Source: JAMOAD01 sp023621955
GTDB taxonomy: Bacteria; Acidobacteriota; Aminicenantia; JAMOAD01
Reading direction: 5' to 3'
Length of the DNA stretch: 64,000 nt
Assembly (NCBI GenBank): GCA_035403085.1
Contig: DAONEM010000003.1
Span: 32,390 to 96,389 of the forward strand
Shown here: one piece after another, positions 34,086 to 42,458 of the stretch
Layout: each line of letters begins with the position of its first letter
Numbering within the stretch: position 1 is the stretch's first letter
Notes under the pieces: generated by a model
Seen by the model: the letters and a program-made list of their open reading frames with translations, nothing else
Told to the model about the DNA's origin: nothing
Databases searched by the model: none
Program-made: the position numbers and the translations under genes

Positions 34086-35490
34086 CCTTCGCTTCCTGAG
34101 ACGTGTCTCCGAGGGGGGAAGTGCGGAGATCTTCCTGGCCCGTCAGGACTCTCTCGCCAGAACCGTGGTCGTCAAGGTGATGAAGGAGAACCTGGGACAA
34201 CAGAAGGAGATGGTTCTCCGGTTCCAGAGAGAGGCCCGGATGATTGCCTCCCTCAACCACCCCAATATCGTTCAACTCATCGATGACGGCTTCTGGGGCG
34301 AGAGGTACTTCATGGTGCTAGAATACCTCGAGGGGGGGAACCTGGAAGAGTACATACGGAACCGACACCCTACCCTTGCCCAGATCCTCGGGCTCCTGAT
34401 CCCGATCTTCTCGGCCCTGGAGTTCATCCACTCCAAAGGGATCGTCCATCGGGATCTCAAGCCTTCCAACATCCTTCTGGACAAGGAGGGGAGGCCCAAA
34501 CTCTCTGACTTCGGAATCTCCGCTTTCCTCTGGGGGGAGGATGTCCGGCTCACGAGAACCAACACGGCGATCGGGACCCTCTCCTATATGGCCCCAGAAC
34601 AGGCTTTGGACGCCAAGCGGGTTGACCACCGGGCCGACATCTACTCCATGGGGGTGATCCTCTACGAGATCGTTACCGGCTGTCTCCCCCAGGGAAACTT
34701 TCCCCCTCCCAAGGATATCTCCTCCACCGTGGACGAATCCTTCTCGGACGCCATCATGAGAGCACTCTCCGGGGACCGTTTGAAACGCTTCCCGTCGGCT
34801 CGCTCTTTCAGGGAGAGGGTTGAAACCTTTTTAGCCGGTTTGGCCGCCTCTTCTGCCCCGGTGGGGGAAGCCCGGCAGGAGAGGGAGGAGAAGACAATCT
34901 TGAGGGGAGCCGGTGCCCCGGTCGTTGAGGATCCTTTCTTGGCTATGCTCCAAAGGATGGAGAGTCAGACGGTCGTCGAGAGGAACGAGAGCCGGGAGAG
35001 GCTCCCCTTCCACGCTCGGGCCGAACACCTGGAGTTGATCAGGAGGCGCCTGGATAAGAGCTCGGGGGCCGTGAAGGAGGCTCTGCTTATCAGCCTCGGG
35101 GCGATCGGTACCGGGGAGGCCCTGGAGATTCTCCGGGAACATCTCGGTGACCCCTTCTACCGGGAGGCCGCGGCGAAGGCCATCGCCATGGTGAACTCTC
35201 ACGAGGCGGAGGCGATTCTGTCACGGTTTCTGGAGCTACCGGTCGAGAAGATTCACCGCTCTTTCGATGTCCTGGCCGAGAGAAACCTGCCTGGGCTGAA
35301 GGAGAAACTGCGGGAAGCCCTCCTATCGGAGAGCTCTGAGATTCGGCGAACCGCCCTGAAGGCGTGGCAACACGTCTCAAGCCGTGAAGACCTTCCAGTC
35401 TTGGAGGGGTACCTGCGAAGGGAGAGGGATCCGGATCTGGTTGTTCTTGCAAGAACCCTGAAAGAGGCTATAATCATCAAGGGAAAATAA
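34072..35490 (+). CDS. Ser/Thr protein kinase with C-terminal HEAT-like repeats
   Basis: 472 residues. A Hanks-type kinase domain (1-265): Gly loop VSEGGSAEIFLA at 12-23, Lys35 in VVVK, HRDLKPSN at 126-133 with catalytic Asp128, DFG at 146-148, and MAPEQA. The C-terminal ~170 residues are helical repeats resembling HEAT/PBS-lyase repeats (for example GAIGTGEALEILREHLGD), likely a protein-binding surface. There is no transmembrane segment or PASTA domain, unlike many bacterial kinases. The 14-bp overlap with the FHA-GGDEF gene suggests that the cyclase is a substrate. Confidence 0.9.
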   Translation: MDISNLRFLRRVSEGGSAEIFLARQDSLARTVVVKVMKENLGQQKEMVLRFQREARMIASLNHPNIVQLIDDGFWGERYFMVLEYLEGGNLEEYIRNRHPTLAQILGLLIPIFSALEFIHSKGIVHRDLKPSNILLDKEGRPKLSDFGISAFLWGEDVRLTRTNTAIGTLSYMAPEQALDAKRVDHRADIYSMGVILYEIVTGCLPQGNFPPPKDISSTVDESFSDAIMRALSGDRLKRFPSARSFRERVETFLAGLAASSAPVGEARQEREEKTILRGAGAPVVEDPFLAMLQRMESQTVVERNESRERLPFHARAEHLELIRRRLDKSSGAVKEALLISLGAIGTGEALEILREHLGDPFYREAAAKAIAMVNSHEAEAILSRFLELPVEKIHRSFDVLAERNLPGLKEKLREALLSESSEIRRTALKAWQHVSSREDLPVLEGYLRRERDPDLVVLARTLKEAIIIKGK

Positions 35491-35507
35491 ATTCAAAAGG
35501 AGGCATT

Positions 35508-35882
35508 ATGGGCCGTAGACAAAGGGGCTTCAGCGCTCTCAGGCTCCTGGTTCTCATCGTTGTGTTCGCCTACGTCGCTTTCGTCGGCTTTCAACTTGTC
35601 TCGGCCAAGGTGCTTGAGAAGGAGACGTTGAAACACTTCCGGGAAATGGTCCTCTTCTACTACCCCTTCCCCGATGACGCTTGGGAAGAGAAGTTGTCGA
35701 CCATCACCGACTATTGGGTGGCGAAAAAGAACCTTGATCCGGAGAACTTCCAGTGTCTCTACGAAGTGAAAGAGAACGGAACAGTGGTCGATCTGGAACT
35801 GATTTACGACCGGCAGATCAACTGGCTCTTCAAGAAAGAGATCAAAAAATATGATCTGAAGGCCTCTTTTACGCTAGAATAG
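35508..35882 (+). CDS. small pilin-like/DUF4845-like membrane protein
   Basis: 124 residues. A basic start with RRQRGFSALR is followed by a single hydrophobic helix (about 11-32) and a soluble domain of ~90 residues. The layout resembles type IV pilin-like proteins, but the glutamate expected at +5 after the Gly-Phe cut site is absent (Arg instead), so processing and assembly as a pilin are doubtful. It is reminiscent of small DUF4845-type proteins. Strong AAAGGAGG ribosome site; 17 bp after the kinase. Confidence 0.5.
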   Translation: MGRRQRGFSALRLLVLIVVFAYVAFVGFQLVSAKVLEKETLKHFREMVLFYYPFPDDAWEEKLSTITDYWVAKKNLDPENFQCLYEVKENGTVVDLELIYDRQINWLFKKEIKKYDLKASFTLE

Positions 35883-35903
35883 GCCAGCATTAACTCCTTT
35901 CGA

Positions 35904-38150
35904 ATGTTATCTCTCCCTTCTTCTCTTTTCCGCTCTCCTTCTTTTCGGACTCCCATGACCGAGGCGGAGGTCTCCCTCTGGAGGGAGAGGGTCGGGGAGG
36001 GAGAGAATCTCTTGCTCCTCGGCGAGGCGGTCCGCTCTCTCGGCGGACTTCTGAACCTTCCCATCTCCCCGGTGGAGGAGGAACTCCTCCACGGTGTGGC
36101 CGTTCCCCTCTCCTTTACCAAGGAGCTCTTCGACGATCGGGAATTGGTCCCCCTCTACCTTCCCACCGGCAGGGCCACCACTCCGACCTTGGTCTTTCCG
36201 GATTTCTATCTTCCCCAAGGGGAGGTTGTCGCTTCCGGACACAACGGGAGCCGCTCCTTTCCCCTCCTGACCCGGCACCCCCTCGGCAAGGGAGCCCTCT
36301 GGGGACTGGGAATCCAGGAAACCGAAGGGGAAAACCTCTGGGCCACCTCGTGGGAGTTCTTTCTTCAGAGGCTTGACACGTTTATCTCCAAAGGGCCCAC
36401 CTCCTCATCCCTTCGGTGGCGGCACCACTGTTTCCCCTTCGAGGAGCTTCCCTTTCTCCTGAAAGACATTCCCCCTCTGGCCGTGGAGCACCCCCTTCTG
36501 ATCAGGGAGGCCCGACGAGGAGTCGAGAAGGGAATCTGCGGGAACGAATGGGTTCGTCTCGATTTTGGGAAAGGGCAAAGAGGAGTCCTGAAAAGACCTC
36601 CCTTGACGGTTCTGACCGACCTTCTCTGGGAGAGGGAGGGGGGATGGAAGGTCTCCCAGGAGGGCCGAGTCTCGGATTGGCAAGCCAAGGAGGGAGGGAC
36701 GCGGATGGTTCTCTTTCCCTCGGCGAAGCATCCCTCCCTTTACGCCTATCTTTACCGGGAGGAGGGAGAGGAGGATGTGACCCTCTCCTACAGGCTTGCC
36801 TTCCGAATGCTTCCCCCTTATCCCGAGAGCTTCTTCTCCCGGATTTACTACTCCCTCGACGAGGCCAATAACCTCTTCGCCGCCTATACTCCCGGATCGA
36901 CCACGGCCTTCTTCAACAGGGCCAGTCAACTCCCTCTGAGCTTCAATATGGAGAGGAGGAACAACTCTTTCCCCGAATTGGAGGTGAGGACGAGGTTCAG
37001 GCTTCTTCCCCGGAAACCTCTAATCCTTCAGTTCACCCTTCTACGCAGGAGGGAGGGGGTCAAGAAATCTGAAATCAAGGCCGCTCTGAAGGGTTTTAGG
37101 AAGAAAGACTTCGAGGAGGCGCTTAAGGCGGACGAGAGCCGTTGCCTGAGAATGAGCGTGCAGAGGAAGGAACATCCCTCCCTGGACTGTCTCTGCGCCG
37201 AGGCCTTGGGGAACAGGTTCAAGGATGAAGGGGGAGCCCTCTGCCTTCACTCGGACCGGCGCAATCTCTCCCAGGAGGAGTGGCTGGACACGGTCAGAGT
37301 CTTGGGTGCCACGGGGTTTCAACGGGAGGCGGAAACCCTCCTGGAGAGCGTGCTTGAGGGGAGAACCGTTCCCTGGAACGTCTACCCCTGTGGATCGGCC
37401 GTGGTCGACTCCTCCCTGAAGGGGGTCCAGGAGGCGGGACGACTCTTGACAAGGCTACGGGAGAGAAGAAGCGGGGAGAGCGAGCTGACGAGGTATTGGG
37501 AGAGGCGGAGGGAGTTCTTCAACGAGACTAACTTCTGGGGCCTCCAACTCTGGAAAGAGAGGTGTCGGGACCCCGAGTGGGTCCTCGACGAGCTGCTCAA
37601 CCCCCGGCTCTCTTCCCAGGGGGTTCTCTTCGCTCCTGCGATTCCCTTCTTCATCACGGACCTCCGCTTCTGGAACATCCCCATCGGCGCCCACCGCTTC
37701 GATTTTACCTTTAAAAGGAGGGAGGAGCGGGTGACCCTCTCCTTTCAGAACCACGGCAAGGAAGAGATTCCCCTCCTCTTTTCCCCCCTCTTCAACCCTC
37801 CCGAACCTCCCAAGATGTTCACGCTGAAGGACAAGAAGGAGGTGGGGGTGATGGTTCTGCGCGACTTCGTCCTCTACTCCCGGGATTTCGCCTTTCCTTA
37901 CCCTCCCCGGATCATCAGGAAAGAGGAGAGCTGCAAGCTCATGTGCGACTTCCCCGAGGGCTTCAAGAGCCTGGTCGCCTTTCAGTTGGAGCTCTACGGG
38001 CAGACCCGTCTGAGCAAGATCGTGGGGGCCCGGATACACAAGGTCGGGGACAAGAAAGAACGCACGATCCTCTACACCCCCTCCAAGAGCGGAGACATCT
38101 ACCTCTACTTCCGCAAGGAAGAGGAGGTTCAGAAGAAGCTCTTCTCTTAG
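35904..38150 (+). CDS. large hypothetical protein
   Basis: 748 residues without obvious signal peptide or membrane helix. The first ~140 residues could be an alpha/beta domain (LLLLGEAVRSLGG, HPLGKGALWGLG) of the glutamine-amidotransferase-like type seen attached to carbohydrate enzymes; the middle is beta-rich; 390-540 is helical; the end is a beta-sandwich-like region (RVTLSFQNHGKEEIPLLF). This order loosely resembles a glycoside-hydrolase-like architecture, but no catalytic signature is recognised. The ATG at 35904 has no ribosome site; an alternative ATG is at 35955. The tRNA gene lies ~100 bp downstream. Confidence 0.5.
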   Translation: MLSLPSSLFRSPSFRTPMTEAEVSLWRERVGEGENLLLLGEAVRSLGGLLNLPISPVEEELLHGVAVPLSFTKELFDDRELVPLYLPTGRATTPTLVFPDFYLPQGEVVASGHNGSRSFPLLTRHPLGKGALWGLGIQETEGENLWATSWEFFLQRLDTFISKGPTSSSLRWRHHCFPFEELPFLLKDIPPLAVEHPLLIREARRGVEKGICGNEWVRLDFGKGQRGVLKRPPLTVLTDLLWEREGGWKVSQEGRVSDWQAKEGGTRMVLFPSAKHPSLYAYLYREEGEEDVTLSYRLAFRMLPPYPESFFSRIYYSLDEANNLFAAYTPGSTTAFFNRASQLPLSFNMERRNNSFPELEVRTRFRLLPRKPLILQFTLLRRREGVKKSEIKAALKGFRKKDFEEALKADESRCLRMSVQRKEHPSLDCLCAEALGNRFKDEGGALCLHSDRRNLSQEEWLDTVRVLGATGFQREAETLLESVLEGRTVPWNVYPCGSAVVDSSLKGVQEAGRLLTRLRERRSGESELTRYWERRREFFNETNFWGLQLWKERCRDPEWVLDELLNPRLSSQGVLFAPAIPFFITDLRFWNIPIGAHRFDFTFKRREERVTLSFQNHGKEEIPLLFSPLFNPPEPPKMFTLKDKKEVGVMVLRDFVLYSRDFAFPYPPRIIRKEESCKLMCDFPEGFKSLVAFQLELYGQTRLSKIVGARIHKVGDKKERTILYTPSKSGDIYLYFRKEEEVQKKLFS

Positions 38151-38250
38151 AAGGGAGCGACCTTCTCACGGGAAGCGGTGCTCTGGGGCCTCCTTTCTTC
38201 TCCCCACCGGGGTGCAAAGAGAGAAAAGTTATGGTAATATAACCCCTTAA

Positions 38251-38323
38251 GCCAATGTAGCTCAGCCGGTAGAGCAGCTGATTCGTAATCAGCAGGTCGG
38301 GGGTTCGATTCCCCCCATTGGCT
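38251..38323 (+). tRNA. tRNA-Thr, anticodon CGU
   Basis: Complete 73-nt cloverleaf. Acceptor GCCAATG/CATTGGC; D arm GCTC/GAGC; anticodon stem GCTGA/TCAGC with loop TTCGTAA and anticodon CGT at 38284-38286; T arm with GGTTCGATTCC. No CCA is encoded. It reads the ACG threonine codon. A TAATAT-like box lies about 10 nt upstream, and a T-rich run (TTTTTCTTTTT) follows the 3' end. Confidence 0.96.
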
Positions 38324-38355
38324 TTTTCTTTTTCAGGAAGCCTTGGAGGGATCCC

Positions 38356-39015
38356 ATGGAAAGAGAGACTCTTTGGCGGGAAGGGGTGTCACACTTCGAG
38401 AACCGCCGCTGGTCCGAAGCCGTCACCCTTTTAAGGCAGATCGAAGCGGACCCACCGGACCCAGCGCTCTTTCTCGAGTACATGGGTAAGAGCCTCTTCC
38501 AGATGGGGGAGTACTCGGTCGCTCAGGTTTACCTCTGCCGGTGGCTCGAACTCTCTCCCCACTCGGAGGCCTTCAGGCTGGCGGCCATCGCTTACGGTCA
38601 GATCGAGGAGTATGACAAATCCGTGGACCTGCTCATCAGAGGGGAGAGCCTCTACCCTGAAGATCCCGAGGTCCCAAGCCTTCTGGGGGCGACCCTCCGT
38701 ACCGTGGGACGCCTGGAGGAGGCAAAAGCCGCCTTCGCTAGGGCCCTCGCCCTGAAGGCCGACCATGTGGGCGCCCTCTGGGGGTTGGGGGTCACACTGG
38801 GAATTCTCGGAGACGCCCGCAGTGCCAAGGAGAGCCTCCTCAAGGCCGTTTCCGTAGCCCCTCACTTCGCTCCCGCCCACTTCCATCTGGGTGTTACCTG
38901 CCATGCCTTGGGGCAGGCAGAGGAGGCCCTTCGGGAGTTGGCGGCTCTTCGGGCCTTAGGCTCCACTTTCGCCCCCACTCTGGAGAAGATTCTCAACCAG
39001 AACCCTGAGAGCTGA
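38356..39015 (+). CDS. tetratricopeptide-repeat protein
   Basis: 219 residues composed of about five to six TPR units; clear ones start at GDARSAKESLLKAVSVAPH and GRLEEAKAAFARALALK. No signal peptide or membrane segment, so it is a cytosolic scaffold. GGAGGG stands before the ATG. It follows the tRNA gene by 32 bp and converges with the DUF4037 gene, whose stop codon is directly adjacent. Partner unknown. Confidence 0.85.
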   Translation: MERETLWREGVSHFENRRWSEAVTLLRQIEADPPDPALFLEYMGKSLFQMGEYSVAQVYLCRWLELSPHSEAFRLAAIAYGQIEEYDKSVDLLIRGESLYPEDPEVPSLLGATLRTVGRLEEAKAAFARALALKADHVGALWGLGVTLGILGDARSAKESLLKAVSVAPHFAPAHFHLGVTCHALGQAEEALRELAALRALGSTFAPTLEKILNQNPES

Positions 39016-39936
39016 TCACTCCGCCAAGAGGGGGAGTGAACGTAGCCTGGGCTCGTCGATCGTCTTCTGCACTTTCATGGCGTGAGACAAGAGGTAGCCG
39101 TCTTCCCCTTCGCTGAGACCCTCACTCTTCAAGAGGGTGATGACCATCCCGGCGATCCTCTCGACGTGTTCGCAGGAAGAGGGAGAGGGGAAGGCCTCTT
39201 GCGCGTCCCCCATGGCGGCAACAACGGCGGCTCCCGAGGGGGAGAGCTCCTTGAGGGAACGGTAGAGCCACTTGTAGAAAGGTCGGTAGCTCCGGTGGAG
39301 GAGAAAGAGGAGGGAAGCGACCGCTTCGTTGAAGAGAACCAGGGCATGAAGGGCTCCCAGCCGATCCCCTCTCTTCAGGGAGCGGGGAAAGTTGTACTGA
39401 CCCGATTGGGCCGCCTGGGCGCAACGGGCGGAGATCTTCTTCCGCCGGAGATCTTCGGGGTAGAAGGCCAGGAGTGCCTCCCGAAACCGGCTGAACTCGC
39501 CGCAACGGTCGTGGAAGACCGCGCCGTTGGTGCAGACCGCTAGAAACGTCTCCGGCAGGAGTCTCCACTCTTCCCAGCCCTTCGGCGGTGAGGAGAGACG
39601 AAGAAAGCGGGCGTAGAAGGCGGGAATCGGAAAGACGCCCCGTCTCCTCTCAGGGCCGCCCCTCTCTTTCAGAACCGGCACTCCCTGGAAACTCTGGGGA
39701 AGAGCATCATAGGCCTCCTGCAGATCCTTGCCGACTCTTCGGAAGGTCTCCTCCGGAAGCCAAAGGCAGAAAGAGGCCCCCCAATCATGATCCCTGGAGA
39801 GCTCATCGTCAAAACCGAAGCACTCCGACCCTTCGCCGACAAGACCCGCGGCCGCCGTTTCTGTCAGAGCGAAGCGGTCCAGGAGCGAGACTCCGTAATT
39901 TTTAAAAAAAAGTTCTGACAACAACAACCCTTTCAT
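39016..39936 (-). CDS. DUF4037 (nucleotidyltransferase-like) protein
   Basis: 306 residues from the ATG preceded by GAGGAGG; the frame is open upstream but has no good ribosome site. DDELSRDHDWG at 43-53 is the hallmark of DUF4037 proteins and resembles the acidic active site of nucleotidyltransferase-fold enzymes. The remainder is helical. The biochemical function of the family is not established to my knowledge. It is transcribed alone, divergent from the NTP-transferase operon. Confidence 0.75.
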   Translation of the reverse strand: MKGLLLSELFFKNYGVSLLDRFALTETAAAGLVGEGSECFGFDDELSRDHDWGASFCLWLPEETFRRVGKDLQEAYDALPQSFQGVPVLKERGGPERRRGVFPIPAFYARFLRLSSPPKGWEEWRLLPETFLAVCTNGAVFHDRCGEFSRFREALLAFYPEDLRRKKISARCAQAAQSGQYNFPRSLKRGDRLGALHALVLFNEAVASLLFLLHRSYRPFYKWLYRSLKELSPSGAAVVAAMGDAQEAFPSPSSCEHVERIAGMVITLLKSEGLSEGEDGYLLSHAMKVQKTIDEPRLRSLPLLAE

Positions 39937-40000
39937 GGAACCTCCTCGAAAAAGAGAACCTGTTCCAATGTCGCTCGCTTCCTCTCTCTTCTCGCTCGTT

Positions 40001-40029
40001 ACTTTACTGGTTTTGTCGACATTTGACAA
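40001..40029 (-). promoter_or_regulatory. promoter of the DUF4037 gene
   Basis: On the minus strand TTGTCA (40029-40024), 17 bp, TAAAGT (40006-40001). It gives a leader of ~55 nt before the GAGGAGG site. The stretch 39937-40240 holds this promoter, the divergent one at 40068-40096 and no gene that I can support. Confidence 0.5.
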
Positions 40030-40067
40030 GGAACCATAGGGGGGTAAGGTTAACCGAAATTGTTTGG

Positions 40068-40096
40068 TTGAGAGGGGAAAGAAAAAGTGATAAAAT
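40068..40096 (+). promoter_or_regulatory. promoter of the NTP-transferase/CDP-alcohol phosphotransferase operon
   Basis: TTGAGA (40068-40073), exactly 17 bp, TAAAAT (40091-40096). The transcription start near 40103 leaves a leader of ~138 nt in which I see no clear riboswitch. Confidence 0.6.
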
Positions 40097-40240
40097 ACTC
40101 TACTTTTATTCTGAAAGGAAATCGTCTGTTGTGATTAGGAGCGAGGAAAAGCGAGTGAAATCGAGAGAAAGATATTGTTTCATCAAACTCTCTCAGAATC
40201 TCTTTCCTTCCTCCATCGGACGCCTTCTCGGGAGAACCCG

Positions 40241-41047
40241 ATGAGTTCAGTGAAGTCCCAAGAGCCGGCAGTGTCCACTCCCTCTTCCCGTTTCAGGGGA
40301 GAGCGCAGGGGTGTTGATCCGGTAGGAAACGTAGTCATTTTAGCGGCCGGGCAAGGAATACGCCTGAGGAAGAACAGCCAGGATTACCTCAAGCCTCTCT
40401 ACCCCGTGAACGGGCACCCTTTGATCGTCTATGTCATGGAATCCTTTGCCGTTCTGGGGATCAAACACTTTACGGTGGTTGTGGGGTTCGAGAAAGACGA
40501 GATGGTGGCGGGTTTGAAGCGCCACACCCCTCGGGGCTACCACCTGGAGATCGTAGAGAACAACCGTTGGGACTTGAGCAACGGGATCTCGCTCTTGGCC
40601 GCGAAAGAGGCCGTCAAGGAGAGGTTCTTTCTCTCCATGTCCGACCATCTTTTCCAGCCGGCTATCCCCTACGCCCTCCACAACGGGGCTCATGACCGGG
40701 AGAGCCTCTACCTCGCCGTAGACAAGAAGATCAAGAGAATCTTCGATCTCGACGACGCTACCAAGGTGAAGAGCCGGGAGGGACGGATCGTGGACATCGG
40801 GAAGACAATTCCCGAGTACGATGCTGTTGACACAGGCCTCTTCATCTGTCCTCCTGGAATCTTCGAGGCCCTGGAAGGGGCCCAGGTGCGAGGGGATTGT
40901 TCCCTTTCCGATGGAGTTCGTGCCATGGCCGAGAGGGGCCAGGCGCGGACCGTGGATATCGGGGGGGCCTTCTGGCAGGATGTGGATACACCCGAGATGC
41001 TTAACTACGCCCAGAGCTGGCTGAACGTCCACCAGCTCCATGAATGA
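40241..41047 (+). CDS. MobA-like NTP transferase, probable inositol-phosphate (or related) cytidylyltransferase
   Basis: 268 residues. A Rossmann-like nucleotidyltransferase with VVILAAGQGIRL (31-42) and LKPL (50-53), the nucleotide-binding motif and signature Lys, plus acidic metal-binding segments SMSDHLF and DVDTPE. Size and motifs fit enzymes that activate a sugar or polyol phosphate with CTP. The next gene is a CDP-alcohol phosphotransferase, so a CDP-activated product such as CDP-inositol or CDP-choline is likely. The start is the ATG at 40241 with GGGAGA upstream; a TTG at 40175 would add 22 residues of low-complexity sequence. Confidence 0.8.
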   Translation: MSSVKSQEPAVSTPSSRFRGERRGVDPVGNVVILAAGQGIRLRKNSQDYLKPLYPVNGHPLIVYVMESFAVLGIKHFTVVVGFEKDEMVAGLKRHTPRGYHLEIVENNRWDLSNGISLLAAKEAVKERFFLSMSDHLFQPAIPYALHNGAHDRESLYLAVDKKIKRIFDLDDATKVKSREGRIVDIGKTIPEYDAVDTGLFICPPGIFEALEGAQVRGDCSLSDGVRAMAERGQARTVDIGGAFWQDVDTPEMLNYAQSWLNVHQLHE

Positions 41048-41062
41048 ACGCCGAGGTGCTTA

Positions 41063-42385
41063 GTGATAAACGCTCTTCTCTGGATTGAAAAAGGCAAAGA
41101 GGAACTCCTCCTCTCTACGGTAGGAGGGGTCAACCTTCTCTATAGAAACGTCTTGGCCCTGAAACGGGCCGGATACGACAGAATCTTCCTCGAAGGCCCC
41201 TGGGCCTCTGAATTTCAGGAGCTGTGGCTCTCTGAACTCACCGAGAAGGAGGAGAGGCGCCTCGGGAAGATCGAGACCTACCTTCCCGGCACGCCTCTGA
41301 CCGGTCCGGTTCTCTGGATGAGAGGCGACCAACTGGTCCATCCGGCGACCCTGGAACACTTCCGGACCACCCTGGAGGAGAATCGGCGCGCCGTCCTGAG
41401 GGGTTACCTCCCCGAGGGTTTTCCCCCCAAGAAGTTTCAGGAGTTCAAGAGCCTCGTCCTCGGTCCCGCCTCTCAACCCCTTCCTCTCTGGGGCTTCGGG
41501 AAGGAGAGTTGGAACCTTGTCAACGGCGAAGGAACCGCTTGTTGTGACGGGGGCAGAAGTCGGGAGGAGCACTTTCAGAGCCTCTCCCTTCCTGTGGAGA
41601 GGGTCAACGCCGGAACACATTACCACCTCTTCGGCGAAGAGGCTTGTTCCGAGGAGATGGAGAGGGAACTCTTCGACTCTTTCCGCCGCGAGGCCTCCGG
41701 CTTCATGGCCTTCCACCTGAACAAGAGACTCTCCATTCCCATCAGCAAGAAGTTGGTTCACCTCTCCCTGACGGCCAACCATCTCACCCTTCTGAACTTT
41801 CTCATCGGGATCTTCGCGGTCTATTTGGGAAGTCGAGGCGGCTACTTCTCCTTCCTGGCGGCCACCTTCTTCTACTGGCTCTCCCGTGTCTTCGATGGTT
41901 GCGATGGGGAGGTTGCCAAGTCCCGGATCGAGGATTCCCGTTTCGGAGAGTGGCTCGACACGTTGACGGACATGATCGTCAACATCAGTTTCTTCCTCTC
42001 TTTGGCCGTCGGCCTCTCCCGAGGTCCCTGGGCGAAGGAGGCCATCGCCGCGGGAGTCTTGACGATTGTTTTCGGGCTCCTCTCCATCATCGCCGTGGCT
42101 CTTATGGCGAAGAAGCGAGGAAAAGGGTCTTTCAACTTCGTCGGCGACGCCTTGATGGAGAAGATCGCCTCCGGTCCTTCCTGGATGAGGCCCTTGGGAG
42201 CCGTGAACTACATCATGAAGAACGACGGCTACTCCCTCCTCTTCCTCCTCTTCGGTTTCCTCGGATGGGTTCCGGTCATTCCCTTCCTCCTCATGGTCGC
42301 CACCTTCTTCCATCTTCTCTTCATCCTCTCCCTTGTCTTGAAGGGGCGGGAGCCGGAGAAGAAAGACCTTCCGATTCCCCTTTGA
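41063..42385 (+). CDS. CDP-alcohol phosphotransferase with degenerate N-terminal NTP-transferase-like domain
   Basis: 440 residues. From ~215 on it is a CDP-alcohol phosphatidyltransferase-family membrane domain with the full motif: D278, D281, G282, A285, K286 (usually Arg), G295, D299, D303, and about five to six helices. The preceding LNKRLSIPISKKLVH stretch resembles di-myo-inositol-phosphate-phosphate synthase (DIPPS) proteins. Residues 1-200 look like a nucleotidyltransferase domain that has lost the glycine-rich loop (LLWIEKGKEELLLSTVGG in its place), so it is probably inactive. In some thermophiles the cytidylyltransferase and DIPPS are fused; here an intact transferase is separate. 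The product could be an inositol phosphodiester or a phospholipid. GTG start. Confidence 0.82.
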   Translation: MINALLWIEKGKEELLLSTVGGVNLLYRNVLALKRAGYDRIFLEGPWASEFQELWLSELTEKEERRLGKIETYLPGTPLTGPVLWMRGDQLVHPATLEHFRTTLEENRRAVLRGYLPEGFPPKKFQEFKSLVLGPASQPLPLWGFGKESWNLVNGEGTACCDGGRSREEHFQSLSLPVERVNAGTHYHLFGEEACSEEMERELFDSFRREASGFMAFHLNKRLSIPISKKLVHLSLTANHLTLLNFLIGIFAVYLGSRGGYFSFLAATFFYWLSRVFDGCDGEVAKSRIEDSRFGEWLDTLTDMIVNISFFLSLAVGLSRGPWAKEAIAAGVLTIVFGLLSIIAVALMAKKRGKGSFNFVGDALMEKIASGPSWMRPLGAVNYIMKNDGYSLLFLLFGFLGWVPVIPFLLMVATFFHLLFILSLVLKGREPEKKDLPIPL

Positions 42386-42409
42386 TCTTGGTGTCGGTTC
42401 TGTGGCGGG

Positions 42410-42428
42410 GAAAGGGGATGCCCCTTTC
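42410..42428. other. perfect hairpin between phosphotransferase and flippase genes
   Basis: GAAAGGGG-ATG-CCCCTTTC, 8 perfect pairs. No T-run follows on plus, so it may be an mRNA-stability or attenuation element rather than a terminator. Confidence 0.35.
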
Positions 42429-42458
42429 GGCCAATTCCCTTCTGAGGGCCTATAAACG

